From NCBI GenBank assembly GCA_026708185.1, contig JAPOVK010000044.1, positions 54,207 to 118,206 on the forward strand: a DNA stretch of 64,000 nucleotides, written 5' to 3'. The position numbers and the translations under genes are program-made. This document shows positions 42,626 to 51,384 of the stretch, in pieces. Numbering within the stretch: the stretch's first letter is position 1; each line of letters begins with the position of its first letter. Under the pieces are notes generated by a model that was given only the letters and a program-made list of their open reading frames with translations, did no database searches and was not told the origin of the DNA. This DNA is from Gammaproteobacteria bacterium. Its GTDB lineage: Bacteria; Pseudomonadota; Gammaproteobacteria; Pseudomonadales; Azotimanducaceae.

Positions 42626-43216
42626 ATGGAAATGAAATCGCGGTTTCGCGGCTTCCTGCCGGTGGTTTTGGACCTCGAGACGGGTGGCTTCGAGTGCGCG
42701 AAACACGCGGTGCTCGAGATCGCTGCTCTGACGCTCGACTTCGAGGGCGAGCGACTGGGGATCGCCGGTCGCCATCGCTGGGCGGTGGTGCCGCACCCGG
42801 CGACCGCGGTGGAGACGGCGTCGTTGCAGGTGACGGGCATCGATCTCGAGGATCCGGACCGGTGTGCCGTGGCCGAGGACGTCGCCTTGCGGGAGCTATT
42901 CCGCGTGGTGCGGCGGGAGATCAAGCGCCACGGCTGCCAGCGCGCCATCCTCACGGGCCACAATGCGCACTTCGATCTCGGCTTCGTTCACGCTGCGGCA
43001 CTGCGCAACGGCGTCAAGCGCAATCCCTTCCACCCGTTCTCGGTGATGGACACGGTTGCACTGGCGGCGGTGACCTACGGCCACACCGTGCTGAGTGAAG
43101 CCTGCACCCGGGCCGGCGTCGTCTACGATGCGAACCTGGCCCACGCCGCCGCGTACGATGCGGAAGTGACCGCGCAGTTGTTCTGCGCCGTCGTGAATGC
43201 GGTTGGACCTGTCTGA
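42626..43216 (+). CDS. rnt: Ribonuclease T
   Basis: From ATG 42626 the protein has 196 residues. It is a DEDDh 3'-5' exonuclease: VVLDLETGGFE near 12-22, LTGHNAHFDLGFVHAA near 107-122, and the catalytic His region NLAHAAAYDAEVTAQLF near 168-184. RNase T trims tRNA CCA ends and other stable RNA 3' ends. The enzyme is largely confined to gammaproteobacteria, which helps place the host. A TATGGT hexamer ends 6 nt before the ATG, and no Shine-Dalgarno is seen. Convergent with grxD. Confidence 0.93.
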   Translation: MEMKSRFRGFLPVVLDLETGGFECAKHAVLEIAALTLDFEGERLGIAGRHRWAVVPHPATAVETASLQVTGIDLEDPDRCAVAEDVALRELFRVVRREIKRHGCQRAILTGHNAHFDLGFVHAAALRNGVKRNPFHPFSVMDTVALAAVTYGHTVLSEACTRAGVVYDANLAHAAAYDAEVTAQLFCAVVNAVGPV

Positions 43217-43245
43217 GCCGCGACCGGAAGGCGGTTCCGCCGGGC

Positions 43246-43584
43246 TTAGGCCTCTTCGCTGGGCTGGCCAGCGGCAGCCTTGATGAGCGGCTCGAGTTCG
43301 CCCGATTGGTACATCTCGGTGACGATGTCGCAGCCGCCGATCAGCTCGCCATCGACGTATAGCTGGGGAAAGGTCGGCCAGTCGGCGTAGCTCGGCAAGG
43401 TCGCGCGGATCGCCGGGTTGGCGAGGATGTCGACGTAGGCAAACCGCTCGCCGCAGGCCATGAGACATTGCACGGTCTGGGCGGAAAAGCCGCATTGCGG
43501 CGCTTGCGGCGAACCTTTCATGTAGAGGAGCACGGGGTTGTTGGCGATCTGTTCGCGGATCGTGTCCAGCACTTCCTGGGTCAT
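43246..43584 (-). CDS. grxD: Monothiol glutaredoxin (Grx4 type)
   Basis: The 112-residue protein has the CGFS active site (GSPQAPQCGFSAQTVQ near 24-39), the TLPSYADWPTFPQLYVDGELIGG glutathione-binding loop, and GCDIVTEMYQSGEL. Monothiol CGFS glutaredoxins bind and pass [2Fe-2S] clusters, with BolA partners. The C-terminus has a short acidic tail. Its 3' end faces rnt, and the 5' end is divergent from the PatB-type gene. Confidence 0.95.
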   Translation of the reverse strand: MTQEVLDTIREQIANNPVLLYMKGSPQAPQCGFSAQTVQCLMACGERFAYVDILANPAIRATLPSYADWPTFPQLYVDGELIGGCDIVTEMYQSGELEPLIKAAAGQPSEEA

Positions 43585-43669
43585 GGGTACCTCGCTTGTG
43601 TCTACGACGCAGTTTAGCCGAAGGGCCGCGGTTTACAATGCCGCGCTTCTCTCTTCGCTTACCGGTGCG

Positions 43670-44812
43670 ATGGATGTAGGGCGGTTCGCTGCCGTGGACC
43701 GTAGCGGCACGTACAGTGAGAAGTGGCAGAAGTACGCGGGCCGGGACGTGCTTCCGTTCTGGGTCGCCGACATGGACCTGCCCACGGCTCCGTTCGTGAT
43801 TGACGCCGTGCGCGAACGCCTGCAGCACCCGATCCTCGGCTACACCCGAACACCCGAGCCCGCCGCGCGGGCGTTCGTCGACTGGATTCGGCACAGCTAC
43901 GACTGGCGGGTTCGCGAAGACTGGCTGGTCTGGATCCCCGGGGTCGTACCCGGCTTCAACGTCGCGGCGCGTGCTCTCCGGCACCTCGGTAGCGATATCG
44001 TGATACCGGCGCCTGTTTACCCGCCGTTTCTGCGCGTACCGCGCCAGGCGGAGTTACGTGGCGTCGTGTCGCCGCTCGTCCGAGACGGGAGCCGTTGGGT
44101 GATGGACTTCGATCACTTGGGCGCGAACATCACGCCCGCCACGGCCGCGGTCTTGTTTTGCAACCCGCACAACCCGACGGGCCGGGTCTACGACCGCCAC
44201 GAGCTGGATCGGCTGGCCGCACTTGTGCTCGCCAGGGACGCGGTTCTCATCAGCGACGAGATCCATTGCCCGCTGATCCTGGACGCTAAGTGTCGGCACA
44301 TCCCCATCGCGAGTCTCGACACCGCGATCGAGGCGCGCACGATCTCCCTCTTTGCGCCCACCAAGGCGTACAACTTCCCGGGCGTGGGTATTGCCGTGGC
44401 CGTGATTCCGGACGGGGCCCTGCGCGAGCGTTTCGAGGAGGTCGGCAAGGGCTTGCTGGGCGGTGTCTCACCGCTGGCCTACGCCGCGGCCACAGCGGCG
44501 TTCAACGACCGTTCGGATTGGTTGCGTGAGCAGAACGCCTTTCTCGCGGGCAACGCGGACACCTTGGCCCGGGCGGTGGCGGCCATGGAAGGCGTAGCCA
44601 CGACCCACGTGGAAGGCACGTACTTGGCCTGGCTCGACGTGCGCGCCCTCGAATTGCCGAATCCGGCCGACTGGTTCGAGGCGTTCGGCCTAGGCCTTTC
44701 GGACGGCGTGGAGTTCGGCGCACCGGGGTTCCTGCGGTTCAACCTCGGCTGTTCACGGTCGATGTTGGACGCCGGAATCGAGCGGCTGCGAAGCGCGGTC
44801 GAAGCCGCGTGA
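43670..44812 (+). CDS. MalY/PatB-type cystathionine beta-lyase/aminotransferase
   Basis: The ATG at 43670 gives 380 residues in PLP fold type I. Typical parts are LPFWVADMDLPTAPFVIDA near 25-43, CNPHNPTGRVYDRHEL near 164-179, ISDEIHCPLIL near 197-207 and the PLP Lys in LFAPTKAYNFPGVG near 227-240. Members cleave cystathionine or other C-S bonds, and some act as repressors of maltose genes. A TACAAT at 43634-43639 could be the -10 box with a 30-nt leader. The upstream in-frame extension overlaps grxD and is rejected. Confidence 0.88.
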   Translation: MDVGRFAAVDRSGTYSEKWQKYAGRDVLPFWVADMDLPTAPFVIDAVRERLQHPILGYTRTPEPAARAFVDWIRHSYDWRVREDWLVWIPGVVPGFNVAARALRHLGSDIVIPAPVYPPFLRVPRQAELRGVVSPLVRDGSRWVMDFDHLGANITPATAAVLFCNPHNPTGRVYDRHELDRLAALVLARDAVLISDEIHCPLILDAKCRHIPIASLDTAIEARTISLFAPTKAYNFPGVGIAVAVIPDGALRERFEEVGKGLLGGVSPLAYAAATAAFNDRSDWLREQNAFLAGNADTLARAVAAMEGVATTHVEGTYLAWLDVRALELPNPADWFEAFGLGLSDGVEFGAPGFLRFNLGCSRSMLDAGIERLRSAVEAA

Positions 44813-44853
44813 GCACGCGTCGCGGCGGCGCTTGAAGTACGGCCCGATGCGCA

Positions 44854-44881
44854 TTGACTCGCCGCCGGGCCGCGATAGTAT
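44854..44881 (+). promoter_or_regulatory. Candidate promoter of the argD-argF-purC run
   Basis: TTGACT (44854-44859) and TAGTAT (44876-44881) are separated by 16 bp. This leaves a leader of about 75 nt containing a run of seven T at about 44888-44894. I did not find a convincing ARG box. Confidence 0.5.
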
Positions 44882-44963
44882 TGGCGGTTTTTTTCGACCC
44901 CATGCGGCTTGAGGCGCCGGCCTTTCCGCACTGGGGATCGTCAAGTCCAAGGGGGCGTGATCG

Positions 44964-46160
44964 ATGGCCACCGAGAGTACCCAAGACATTCCTGCGGCCG
45001 TGATGCCGACCTATGGTCGCATTCCCGTGTCGTTCGTCCGCGGCGAGGGCAGCTACGTCTACGACGACACGGGCAAGCGGTATCTCGACGGCTTGACTGG
45101 TATCGCGGTTTGCGGCCTAGGGCACGCGCACCCCAAGGTGGCTGCGGCACTTGCGGAGCAGGCTTCGACCTTGCTGCACACCTCGAACCTCTACCGGATT
45201 CCGGGACAGGAGCGCCTCGCGGTGAGGCTCACCGAGATCGCGGGGATGGACAACGTCTTCTTCTGCAACTCCGGTGCGGAAGCGAACGAGGCGGCGATCA
45301 AGATCGCCCGCCTTTACGGACACAGCCGAGACGTCGATGCGCCTGCGGTCGTGGTGGTCGACAACAGTTTCCACGGGCGCACCATGGCCACGCTGACGGC
45401 CACCGGGAATCGCAAGGCCCAGGCCGGGTTCGAACCGCTCTTGGCCGGCTTCGTCCGCGCACCCTACGACGACATCCCGTCGTTGGAGAAGATCGCCGCC
45501 AACAACAAGAATGTCGTCGCCGTCCTGGTCGAGCCGATCCTCGGCGAAGGCGGCATTCGGATACCCGACGCGGGTTACCTCGATGGTCTGCGGGCCGTGT
45601 GCGACGCCAACGACTGGCTGCTGATGCTCGACGAAGTCCAGACCGGCAACGGCCGCACGGGGCGGTACTTCGCCTACCAGCACACGAGTATCGTTCCGGA
45701 CGTGGTCGCGACAGCCAAGGGGCTCGGCAACGGCATGCCGATCGGTGCCTGCCTAGCGCGGGGCGTGGCCGCCGAGATGCTCGTCGCCGGGACGCACGGC
45801 TCCACCTTCGGCGGCAACTTCCTTGCCTGTGCTGCGGCCAACGTGGTCGTAGACGAGTTGACCGAAGGGGGACTGATCGAGCGTGCCGCCGAACTCGGCG
45901 ACCGGATGCAGGCCAGGTTTCGCGCCGCCCTGCGCGGCAACAACCGCGTCAAGGAGATTCGCGGCGTTGGCCTGATGCAGGCCGTCGAACTCGTCGAACC
46001 GTGCACGCAACTCATCGGCGAGGCGGTCGAGCAGGGACTGCTGCTCAACGTTGCGGCCGATTCGGTGATCCGCCTGCTGCCGCCGCTGACGATGTCGGAT
46101 GCCGAGGCCGACACGCTCGTGGACATGGTCGTCGGCTTGATCGAGTCCCTGGATTCCTGA
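44964..46160 (+). CDS. argD: Acetylornithine aminotransferase
   Basis: A 398-residue class III PLP aminotransferase: [17 protein letters not shown] near 42-58, [19 protein letters not shown] near 98-116, [19 protein letters not shown] near 214-232 and the PLP Lys in [16 protein letters not shown] near 241-256, with [15 protein letters not shown]. It converts N-acetylglutamate semialdehyde to N-acetylornithine in arginine synthesis. The direct argF neighbour (7 nt downstream) makes argD rather than a gamma-aminobutyrate aminotransferase the best call. Confidence 0.93.
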   Translation: MATESTQDIPAAVMPTYGRIPVSFVRGEGSYVYDDTGKRYLDGLTGIAVCGLGHAHPKVAAALAEQASTLLHTSNLYRIPGQERLAVRLTEIAGMDNVFFCNSGAEANEAAIKIARLYGHSRDVDAPAVVVVDNSFHGRTMATLTATGNRKAQAGFEPLLAGFVRAPYDDIPSLEKIAANNKNVVAVLVEPILGEGGIRIPDAGYLDGLRAVCDANDWLLMLDEVQTGNGRTGRYFAYQHTSIVPDVVATAKGLGNGMPIGACLARGVAAEMLVAGTHGSTFGGNFLACAAANVVVDELTEGGLIERAAELGDRMQARFRAALRGNNRVKEIRGVGLMQAVELVEPCTQLIGEAVEQGLLLNVAADSVIRLLPPLTMSDAEADTLVDMVVGLIESLDS

Positions 46161-46167
46161 CGCCGTG

Positions 46168-47067
46168 ATGCCCGCGCGACACTTCATCACGCTTGACGAC
46201 TTCGCGCCGGATGAACTGAAGCGCATCGTCGCGCGCGGCGCTGCGCTCAAGCAAATGCACGAGGCCGGCACGCGCTACCAGCCCTTGGTGGGCAGGACCC
46301 TGGCGATGATCTTCGGCCTTCGGTCGACGCGTACGCGTGTCGCGTTCGAGGCCGGCATGAGTCAGCTCGGCGGCCATGCGCTCTTCATCGGTCCCGCCGA
46401 CTCGCAACTCGACCGGGGGGAGCCGCTCGAGGACACCGCCAAGGTGCTCGCTGAGATGGTCGACGCCGTGATGATCCGCACGCTCGAGCATGCCGACGTG
46501 GAGCGCTTCGCAGCCGCATCAGGCGTCCCGGTGATCAACGGCATGTCGAACACGTCGCACCCGTGCCAGTTGCTCGCCGACGTGCAGACCTTCAACGAAT
46601 ACCGTGGCGACATCACGGGCGCACAGGTCGCCTTCGTCGGCGACGGCTACAACATGTGCAATTCCTATGTCCGGGCCGCGCGCTTGTTCGGCTTCGACCT
46701 CAAGGTCGCGACCCCGCCCTGCCATCAACCCGACCTCGAAGTTCTCGGCGGCGCGAACAATGCGCATCTTGTCAACTCGCCGCGCGAGGCGGTGGCGGGG
46801 GCCGACCTGGTGGTGACCGACGTCTGGTCGTCCATGGGTCACGAGGGACAGGAAGGTGATCGCCTGCGGGCCTTCGCGGGCTTCCAAGTCACGCGGGCGC
46901 TGCTTGACGTTGCCGACAAGGACGTGCTTTTCATGCACTGTCTGCCGGCGCATCGTGGCGAGGAGATCAGCGGCGATCTGCTGGACGACCCGCGTTCGGT
47001 GGCTTGGACGGAAGCCGGCAACCGGTTGCATTCGCAAAAGGCATTGCTGGAGTTCCTGCTCTGCTGA
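46168..47067 (+). CDS. argF: Ornithine carbamoyltransferase
   Basis: From ATG 46168 the protein is 299 residues; a GTG one codon earlier is possible. Carbamoyl phosphate binds at [13 protein letters not shown] near 50-62, with [11 protein letters not shown] near 131-141. The ornithine-side motif [10 protein letters not shown] is near 258-267. It makes citrulline from ornithine. It follows argD closely and precedes purC by 27 nt, so the three may be cotranscribed. Confidence 0.95.
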   Translation: MPARHFITLDDFAPDELKRIVARGAALKQMHEAGTRYQPLVGRTLAMIFGLRSTRTRVAFEAGMSQLGGHALFIGPADSQLDRGEPLEDTAKVLAEMVDAVMIRTLEHADVERFAAASGVPVINGMSNTSHPCQLLADVQTFNEYRGDITGAQVAFVGDGYNMCNSYVRAARLFGFDLKVATPPCHQPDLEVLGGANNAHLVNSPREAVAGADLVVTDVWSSMGHEGQEGDRLRAFAGFQVTRALLDVADKDVLFMHCLPAHRGEEISGDLLDDPRSVAWTEAGNRLHSQKALLEFLLC

Positions 47068-47094
47068 GAAAAACTGGCGCTTAGGAGAATTGTG

Positions 47095-48021
47095 GTGCCC
47101 CGACTGGTGATGCAAACGAGCCTGAATCTGCCCAATAAGCGCAGTGGGAAGGTTCGCGACTTGTACGACGTGGAGATGGCCGACGGCAGCCAGGCGCTGT
47201 TGATTGTTGCGACCGACCGCGTCAGCGCCTTCGACGTGGTTCTCGGCAACGGTCCGGCGGGCAAGGGGGTCGTGCTGACGCAGATCTCGAAGTTCTGGTT
47301 CGACCACTTCGCGGGCGTCGTCGACCATCACCTGATCTCCACGGACCCGGCGGACATCCCGGGCATCAGCGAGGCCGAGCGCGAGCAGCTTGCCGGGCGC
47401 ATCATGCTGTGCCGAGCGGCCACGGTGATTCCCGTGGAATGCATCGCCCGCGGCTACCTGGCGGGCAGCGGCTGGAAGGACTACCAGGCGAGCGGGCAGG
47501 TGTGCGGGATCGAACTCCCCAAGGGGTTGACCAACGGCGATCGCCTGCCGCAGCCGCTGTTCACGCCGTCCACCAAGGCGGACACCGGCCACGACGAGAA
47601 CATCAGCTTCGACGAGGGCGCGGCCATCGTGGGCGCGGAGACCATGATGTGGCTCAAGGACGCGACCTTGCGCTTGTACGGCCTGGCGCGCGACTACGCC
47701 CTCGACCGCGGCATCGTGCTGGCGGACACGAAGTTCGAGTTCGGCATCGTCGAGGGCGTGGCGGAGCCCGTCCTGATCGACGAGATCTTCACCCCGGACA
47801 GCTCCCGATTCTGGCCGGCCGACGAGTGGAAGCCCGGTGGAGAACAGCCGAGTTTCGACAAGCAGTACGTGCGCAACCACTTGGAGACCGTCGTCGCTGC
47901 CGGCAACTGGGACAAAACGCCGCCGGGACCGCCGTTGCCGGAAGACGTCATCGCAAACACCATAGCGCGGTATCTCGAGGCCTACCGACTCCTGACCGGG
48001 TCGGAGCTCGTATTCCCCTAA
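47095..48021 (+). CDS. purC: Phosphoribosylaminoimidazole-succinocarboxamide synthase
   Basis: The 308-residue form of SAICAR synthetase, with the N-terminal KRSGKVRDLYDV, LLIVATDRVSAFDVVLGNGPAGKG near 33-56, CIARGYLAGSGWKDY near 117-131 and VLIDEIFTPDSSRFWPADEW near 225-244. It adds aspartate to CAIR in purine synthesis. Starts at 47092, 47095 (both GTG) and 47110 (ATG) are in frame. The AGGAG at 47083-47087 is 7 nt from the GTG at 47095, the best spacing. The next gene also acts in purine synthesis. Confidence 0.93.
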   Translation: MPRLVMQTSLNLPNKRSGKVRDLYDVEMADGSQALLIVATDRVSAFDVVLGNGPAGKGVVLTQISKFWFDHFAGVVDHHLISTDPADIPGISEAEREQLAGRIMLCRAATVIPVECIARGYLAGSGWKDYQASGQVCGIELPKGLTNGDRLPQPLFTPSTKADTGHDENISFDEGAAIVGAETMMWLKDATLRLYGLARDYALDRGIVLADTKFEFGIVEGVAEPVLIDEIFTPDSSRFWPADEWKPGGEQPSFDKQYVRNHLETVVAAGNWDKTPPGPPLPEDVIANTIARYLEAYRLLTGSELVFP

Positions 48022-48039
48022 ACCGCTGGTCGACGCGAG

Positions 48040-49197
48040 GTGCGCAGGAGCCTGAGATACGGGTGTAACCCGCACCAGGACCGGGCGGACTTCACGTGCG
48101 ACGACGACGGTCCCGTGCGCGTGCTCGCAGGCCACCCGGGCATGATCAACATGCTCGATGCGCTCAACGCCTGGCAGCTCGTCTCCGAGCTCCGTAGCGC
48201 GCTCGATCTCCCCGCGGCGGCGTCGTTCAAGCACGTCTCGCCAGCCGGAGCCGCCGTCGCGACCCCGTTGCCGGAGGACCTGCGCCGGGCCTATGAGGTG
48301 AGTGACCGCTCACTCACGCCCTTGGCGACCGCGTATGTCCGGGCGCGGGGAGCCGACCCGAAGTGTTCGTTCGGCGACATCGTGGCGTTGTCCGATCGCG
48401 TGGACGAGGACACCGCCGACTACCTGCGCGGTGTCGTCAGCGACGGCGTGATCGCACCGGGGTACGAGCCCCGCGCGCTCGAAGTGCTGAGCCGGAAGAA
48501 GGGCGGCAGTTTTCTGGTCATCGAAGCCGACCCGCGTTATGGGCCGCCAGCCGAGGAGTCGAGGGAGGTCTTCGGCGTCAAGCTGACCCAGAAGCGCAAC
48601 GACCGGTCGATCACCTCGCGGGATCTCGATCAGGTCGTCTGCGGCACGCTCACCGACGACGCCCGTCGGGACCTGCTGCTCGGCCTGATCACCATGAAGT
48701 ACACGCAGTCGAATTCGGTCGGCTATGCCTTGGACGGCCAGATGATCGGCATCGGCGCAGGCCAGCAGTCCCGCGTGGATTGCACCAAGCTCGCCGGCGC
48801 GAAGGCCGACATCTGGCACCTTGGCCGGCATCCCAGCGTGCTGGACTTGAGCTTTGCGCGCGGCGTCCGGCGACAGGATCGCGTGAATTGGCGCGTGCGC
48901 TACATCGAGGGGGACATGACGCCGTCGGAAGAGGCGGCGTTCGCCGCGGCCACCGGATCGTCGGCCGCGCCGCTCAGCGCTCACGAGGTGTCCGAATGGA
49001 CGGCTCGGTTAGCGGGCGTCTCGTTGGTCAGCGACGGCTTCATCCCGTTTCGGGACAACGTCGACCATGCCCAGAAGCACGGCGTCGCGTTCATCGCGCA
49101 GCCGGGCGGCTCGTCCCGTGACGACGAAGTGATTGCGGCTTGTGACGAGTACGGCATCGCCATGGTGCACACGGGCCTACGCCTCTTCCACCACTGA
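48040..49197 (+). CDS. purH: AICAR transformylase (PurH-type, no IMP cyclohydrolase domain)
   Basis: The 385-residue protein from GTG 48040 starts directly in the formyltransferase fold (RRSLRYGCNPHQDRA). It has VLAGHPGMINMLDALNAWQLV, ASFKHVSPAGAAV near 61-73 and MKYTQSNSVGYALDGQMIGIG near 219-239 with GAGQQSRVDCTKLAGAKAD. The 190-residue cyclohydrolase part of usual PurH is absent at the N-terminus, and no remnant lies between here and purC. The enzyme should formylate AICAR to FAICAR. IMP formation must be done by a protein encoded elsewhere. Confidence 0.9.
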   Translation: MRRSLRYGCNPHQDRADFTCDDDGPVRVLAGHPGMINMLDALNAWQLVSELRSALDLPAAASFKHVSPAGAAVATPLPEDLRRAYEVSDRSLTPLATAYVRARGADPKCSFGDIVALSDRVDEDTADYLRGVVSDGVIAPGYEPRALEVLSRKKGGSFLVIEADPRYGPPAEESREVFGVKLTQKRNDRSITSRDLDQVVCGTLTDDARRDLLLGLITMKYTQSNSVGYALDGQMIGIGAGQQSRVDCTKLAGAKADIWHLGRHPSVLDLSFARGVRRQDRVNWRVRYIEGDMTPSEEAAFAAATGSSAAPLSAHEVSEWTARLAGVSLVSDGFIPFRDNVDHAQKHGVAFIAQPGGSSRDDEVIAACDEYGIAMVHTGLRLFHH

Positions 49198-49208
49198 ATA
49201 GTCGCGGC

Positions 49209-49529
49209 ATGGACTGGCAGCGCTACAAGACCCTGTGCGACCGCCCCGACGTGATGTCGCGCCGGATGCTTGAGGAGACGGCATGCCTCGTGCCGGCGGC
49301 ATTGCGTCCGCCGCTCCGTGCGGCCATGGAGCAGACGCCGTTGCCGAAGCCGTCCGACCACAAGGGCGGTGAACAGACGGACATGTTCGAGGTGGTCTTG
49401 CACGAGTTCGTCGACGGGATCCTGACCGCCGTCGAGGCGGCCGAGGCGCGTGGCGATACGACCACCCAGGGGCGCAGCCTCGGAGGCTTCGTGGCCGCGT
49501 GGCGCGAGCTTAAGGAACGCGGTGTTTAG
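49209..49529 (+). CDS. Small hypothetical protein coupled to the biotin carboxylase-like gene
   Basis: I do not recognise this 106-residue protein. It is mostly helical and soluble (WQRYKTLCDRPDVMSRRMLEE, DMFEVVLHEFVDGILTAVEAAEARG) with no signal or membrane segment. Its last 8 nt overlap the start of the next gene, so it is probably co-translated and might be an accessory of that carboxylase. Confidence 0.65.
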   Translation: MDWQRYKTLCDRPDVMSRRMLEETACLVPAALRPPLRAAMEQTPLPKPSDHKGGEQTDMFEVVLHEFVDGILTAVEAAEARGDTTTQGRSLGGFVAAWRELKERGV

Positions 49530-50838
49530 CCGCGTCTTCGTGGCGAACCGCGCGACCGTCGCACGGCGCGTGGTCCGTGCATGCAATGACCTGGGCCTGG
49601 AGAGCGTCGCCGCCTATGCGGACATAGACGCCGTGGCGCCACACCTGGCGGAGGCCACCGGTACGGCGCGCCTAACCGGCTATACGGCCGCGGCCACGTA
49701 CTTGAACGCCGACAAGGTGATCGCCGCGGCGAAGGCGAGCGGTGCCGACGCACTGCATCCGGGATACGGGTTCCTGGCCGAGGACGCTGACTTCGCCCGC
49801 GCCGTTGGGGCGGCCGGCATGTGCTTCATCGGACCGGGCCCGCGGTGGATTGAAGATCTGGGCGAAAAGACAAGGGCGCGCGCGACGATGGCGGCTGCCG
49901 GCTTCCCTGTCCGCGACGGCAGCGACGTCTTGACGGACTTGGACGCCGCGCTCGCGGCGGCGCGCCGCATCGGCTATCCCGTGCTGCTGAAGCCGGCCGC
50001 TGGCGGGGGCGGCATCGGCATGCTCAAGGCGGATGACGAGCCGGGGCTGTCATCCGCGTTCGCGACGGGCCGGGCCTTGGCCGCGAGCGCATTCGGGGAC
50101 GGTGCCGTCTACTTGGAGAAGTGGCTCGCCGAGCCACGCCACATCGAGTTCCAGGTCATCGGCGACGGCGAAAGCACGGTTGGCGTCTTCGAACGCGAGT
50201 GTTCCGTGCAGAGGCGCCATCAGAAGGTGATCGAGGAAGCGCCGGCACCGCTGCCCGACCGGGACCGCTTGGCGGGTGTCGAAGCGGCGGCCGTGGCGGC
50301 GCTGGCCGGCTACGACAGTCTCGGCACCGTCGAGACCTTGTACGCCGACGGGGATTTCGGATTCCTCGAGGTCAACACGCGCCTGCAAGTGGAGCACGGT
50401 GTCACGGAAGAGATCACCGGCATCGATCTGGTGGCGGCGCAGATCCGCATCGCGGCGGGCAACGCCCTAGCCGACATCCTGCCCGAGTCGATCGAGGCTC
50501 GAGGCCACGCGGTCGAAGCGCGCATCTACGCCGAGGACTCCGAGCGCATGCTGCCGTCGACCGGCCGGCTTGCGGTCTTCCGACCGCCGACGCTGACTGG
50601 TGTCCGCGTCGACACCGGCTACGCGGAGGGTCAATGGGTCACGCCGTATTTCGATCCGCTGCTCGGCAAGGTGATCGGCACGGGCGCGACGCGCGAGCAA
50701 GCGATCGGTCGGGCGCTCGTCGGCGTCAAGGCGTTCGAGATTCAGGGCGTTGCCACGAATCGTGCCTTGCTCGAAACGACGCTCGGCGGCGAGGACTTCA
50801 TCGCAGGTCGGCTCCACACCGGCATGTTGGCGCGCTAA
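49522..50838 (+). CDS. Biotin carboxylase-like ATP-grasp protein
   Basis: From the GTG at 49522 (AAGGA 7 nt upstream) the product has 438 residues and the three-part biotin carboxylase fold: FVANRATVARRVVRACNDLG near 6-25, ALHPGYGFLAEDADFA near 78-93, the ATP-grasp glycine loop KPAAGGGGIGML near 157-168, FERECSVQRRHQKVIEEAP near 224-242 and EVNTRLQVEHGVTEE near 288-302. It should carboxylate biotin for an acyl-CoA or other carboxylase. No biotin carrier or carboxyltransferase gene is in the window, so the acceptor is unknown. Confidence 0.87.
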   Translation: MFSRVFVANRATVARRVVRACNDLGLESVAAYADIDAVAPHLAEATGTARLTGYTAAATYLNADKVIAAAKASGADALHPGYGFLAEDADFARAVGAAGMCFIGPGPRWIEDLGEKTRARATMAAAGFPVRDGSDVLTDLDAALAAARRIGYPVLLKPAAGGGGIGMLKADDEPGLSSAFATGRALAASAFGDGAVYLEKWLAEPRHIEFQVIGDGESTVGVFERECSVQRRHQKVIEEAPAPLPDRDRLAGVEAAAVAALAGYDSLGTVETLYADGDFGFLEVNTRLQVEHGVTEEITGIDLVAAQIRIAAGNALADILPESIEARGHAVEARIYAEDSERMLPSTGRLAVFRPPTLTGVRVDTGYAEGQWVTPYFDPLLGKVIGTGATREQAIGRALVGVKAFEIQGVATNRALLETTLGGEDFIAGRLHTGMLAR

Positions 50839-50856
50839 CGGGCATACAATGCGGCC

Positions 50857-51384
50857 ATGACCGCCGTGCTCAAGCTCCTTTTCGGCATCTGCCTGCTGCG
50901 CAACGGGCCGGAATCGGTGCCCACGCAGGCGTGGTTCCTGGTCACGCTGGTCGCCGCGAACCTGGCATTGGCCGTGTTCGTCCTTGGCGCTGTCCCGCCC
51001 GCGCTGTCGGCGGGTCTCGCGCTCAACGTCGCGCTGATCGCGATCACGACGACGGCGGCGCTGACTTGGTTCGCGCTCTATGTGCGCAACCTCGAACCGC
51101 GTTTCCCGGCGACCCTGGGTGCGATGCTGGGAACGCAACTGATCATCGGCGCAGCGATGTGGATCGGCATCTACATCGTCGGGCCGGATCGGGTGGGTGA
51201 CGCGCGGATCGCATTTCTGATCTGGACCGTCGTCGTGGCGGGGTTCATCCTGCACCGGGCACTCGGATGCAAACTCTGGGTCGGCATCTTGGTGGCGTTC
51301 GGCATTCGCGCCGTCGGGCATATCATCACCATCGCCGCATTGGGGGCCGCGATCACCGCGGCCGGTGGCGTGCGGGTGGGGTGA
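50857..51384 (+). CDS. Integral membrane protein of unknown function
   Basis: About five or six hydrophobic segments fill the 175 residues (AWFLVTLVAANLALAVFVLG, LSAGLALNVALIAITTTAAL, LGAMLGTQLIIGAAMWIGIYI, IAFLIWTVVVAGFILHRAL, GHIITIAALGAAITAAG). I do not recognise a family; the layout resembles Yip1-like small membrane proteins. TACAAT ends 6 nt before the ATG. The stop overlaps the mpl start (GTGA), which suggests a link to the cell envelope. Confidence 0.75.
   Translation: MTAVLKLLFGICLLRNGPESVPTQAWFLVTLVAANLALAVFVLGAVPPALSAGLALNVALIAITTTAALTWFALYVRNLEPRFPATLGAMLGTQLIIGAAMWIGIYIVGPDRVGDARIAFLIWTVVVAGFILHRALGCKLWVGILVAFGIRAVGHIITIAALGAAITAAGGVRVG

Noticed and set aside
46519..48234. 571-codon minus-strand open frame over argF, purC and purH
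   Set aside because: It is antisense to three recognised enzymes and has no recognisable domain.
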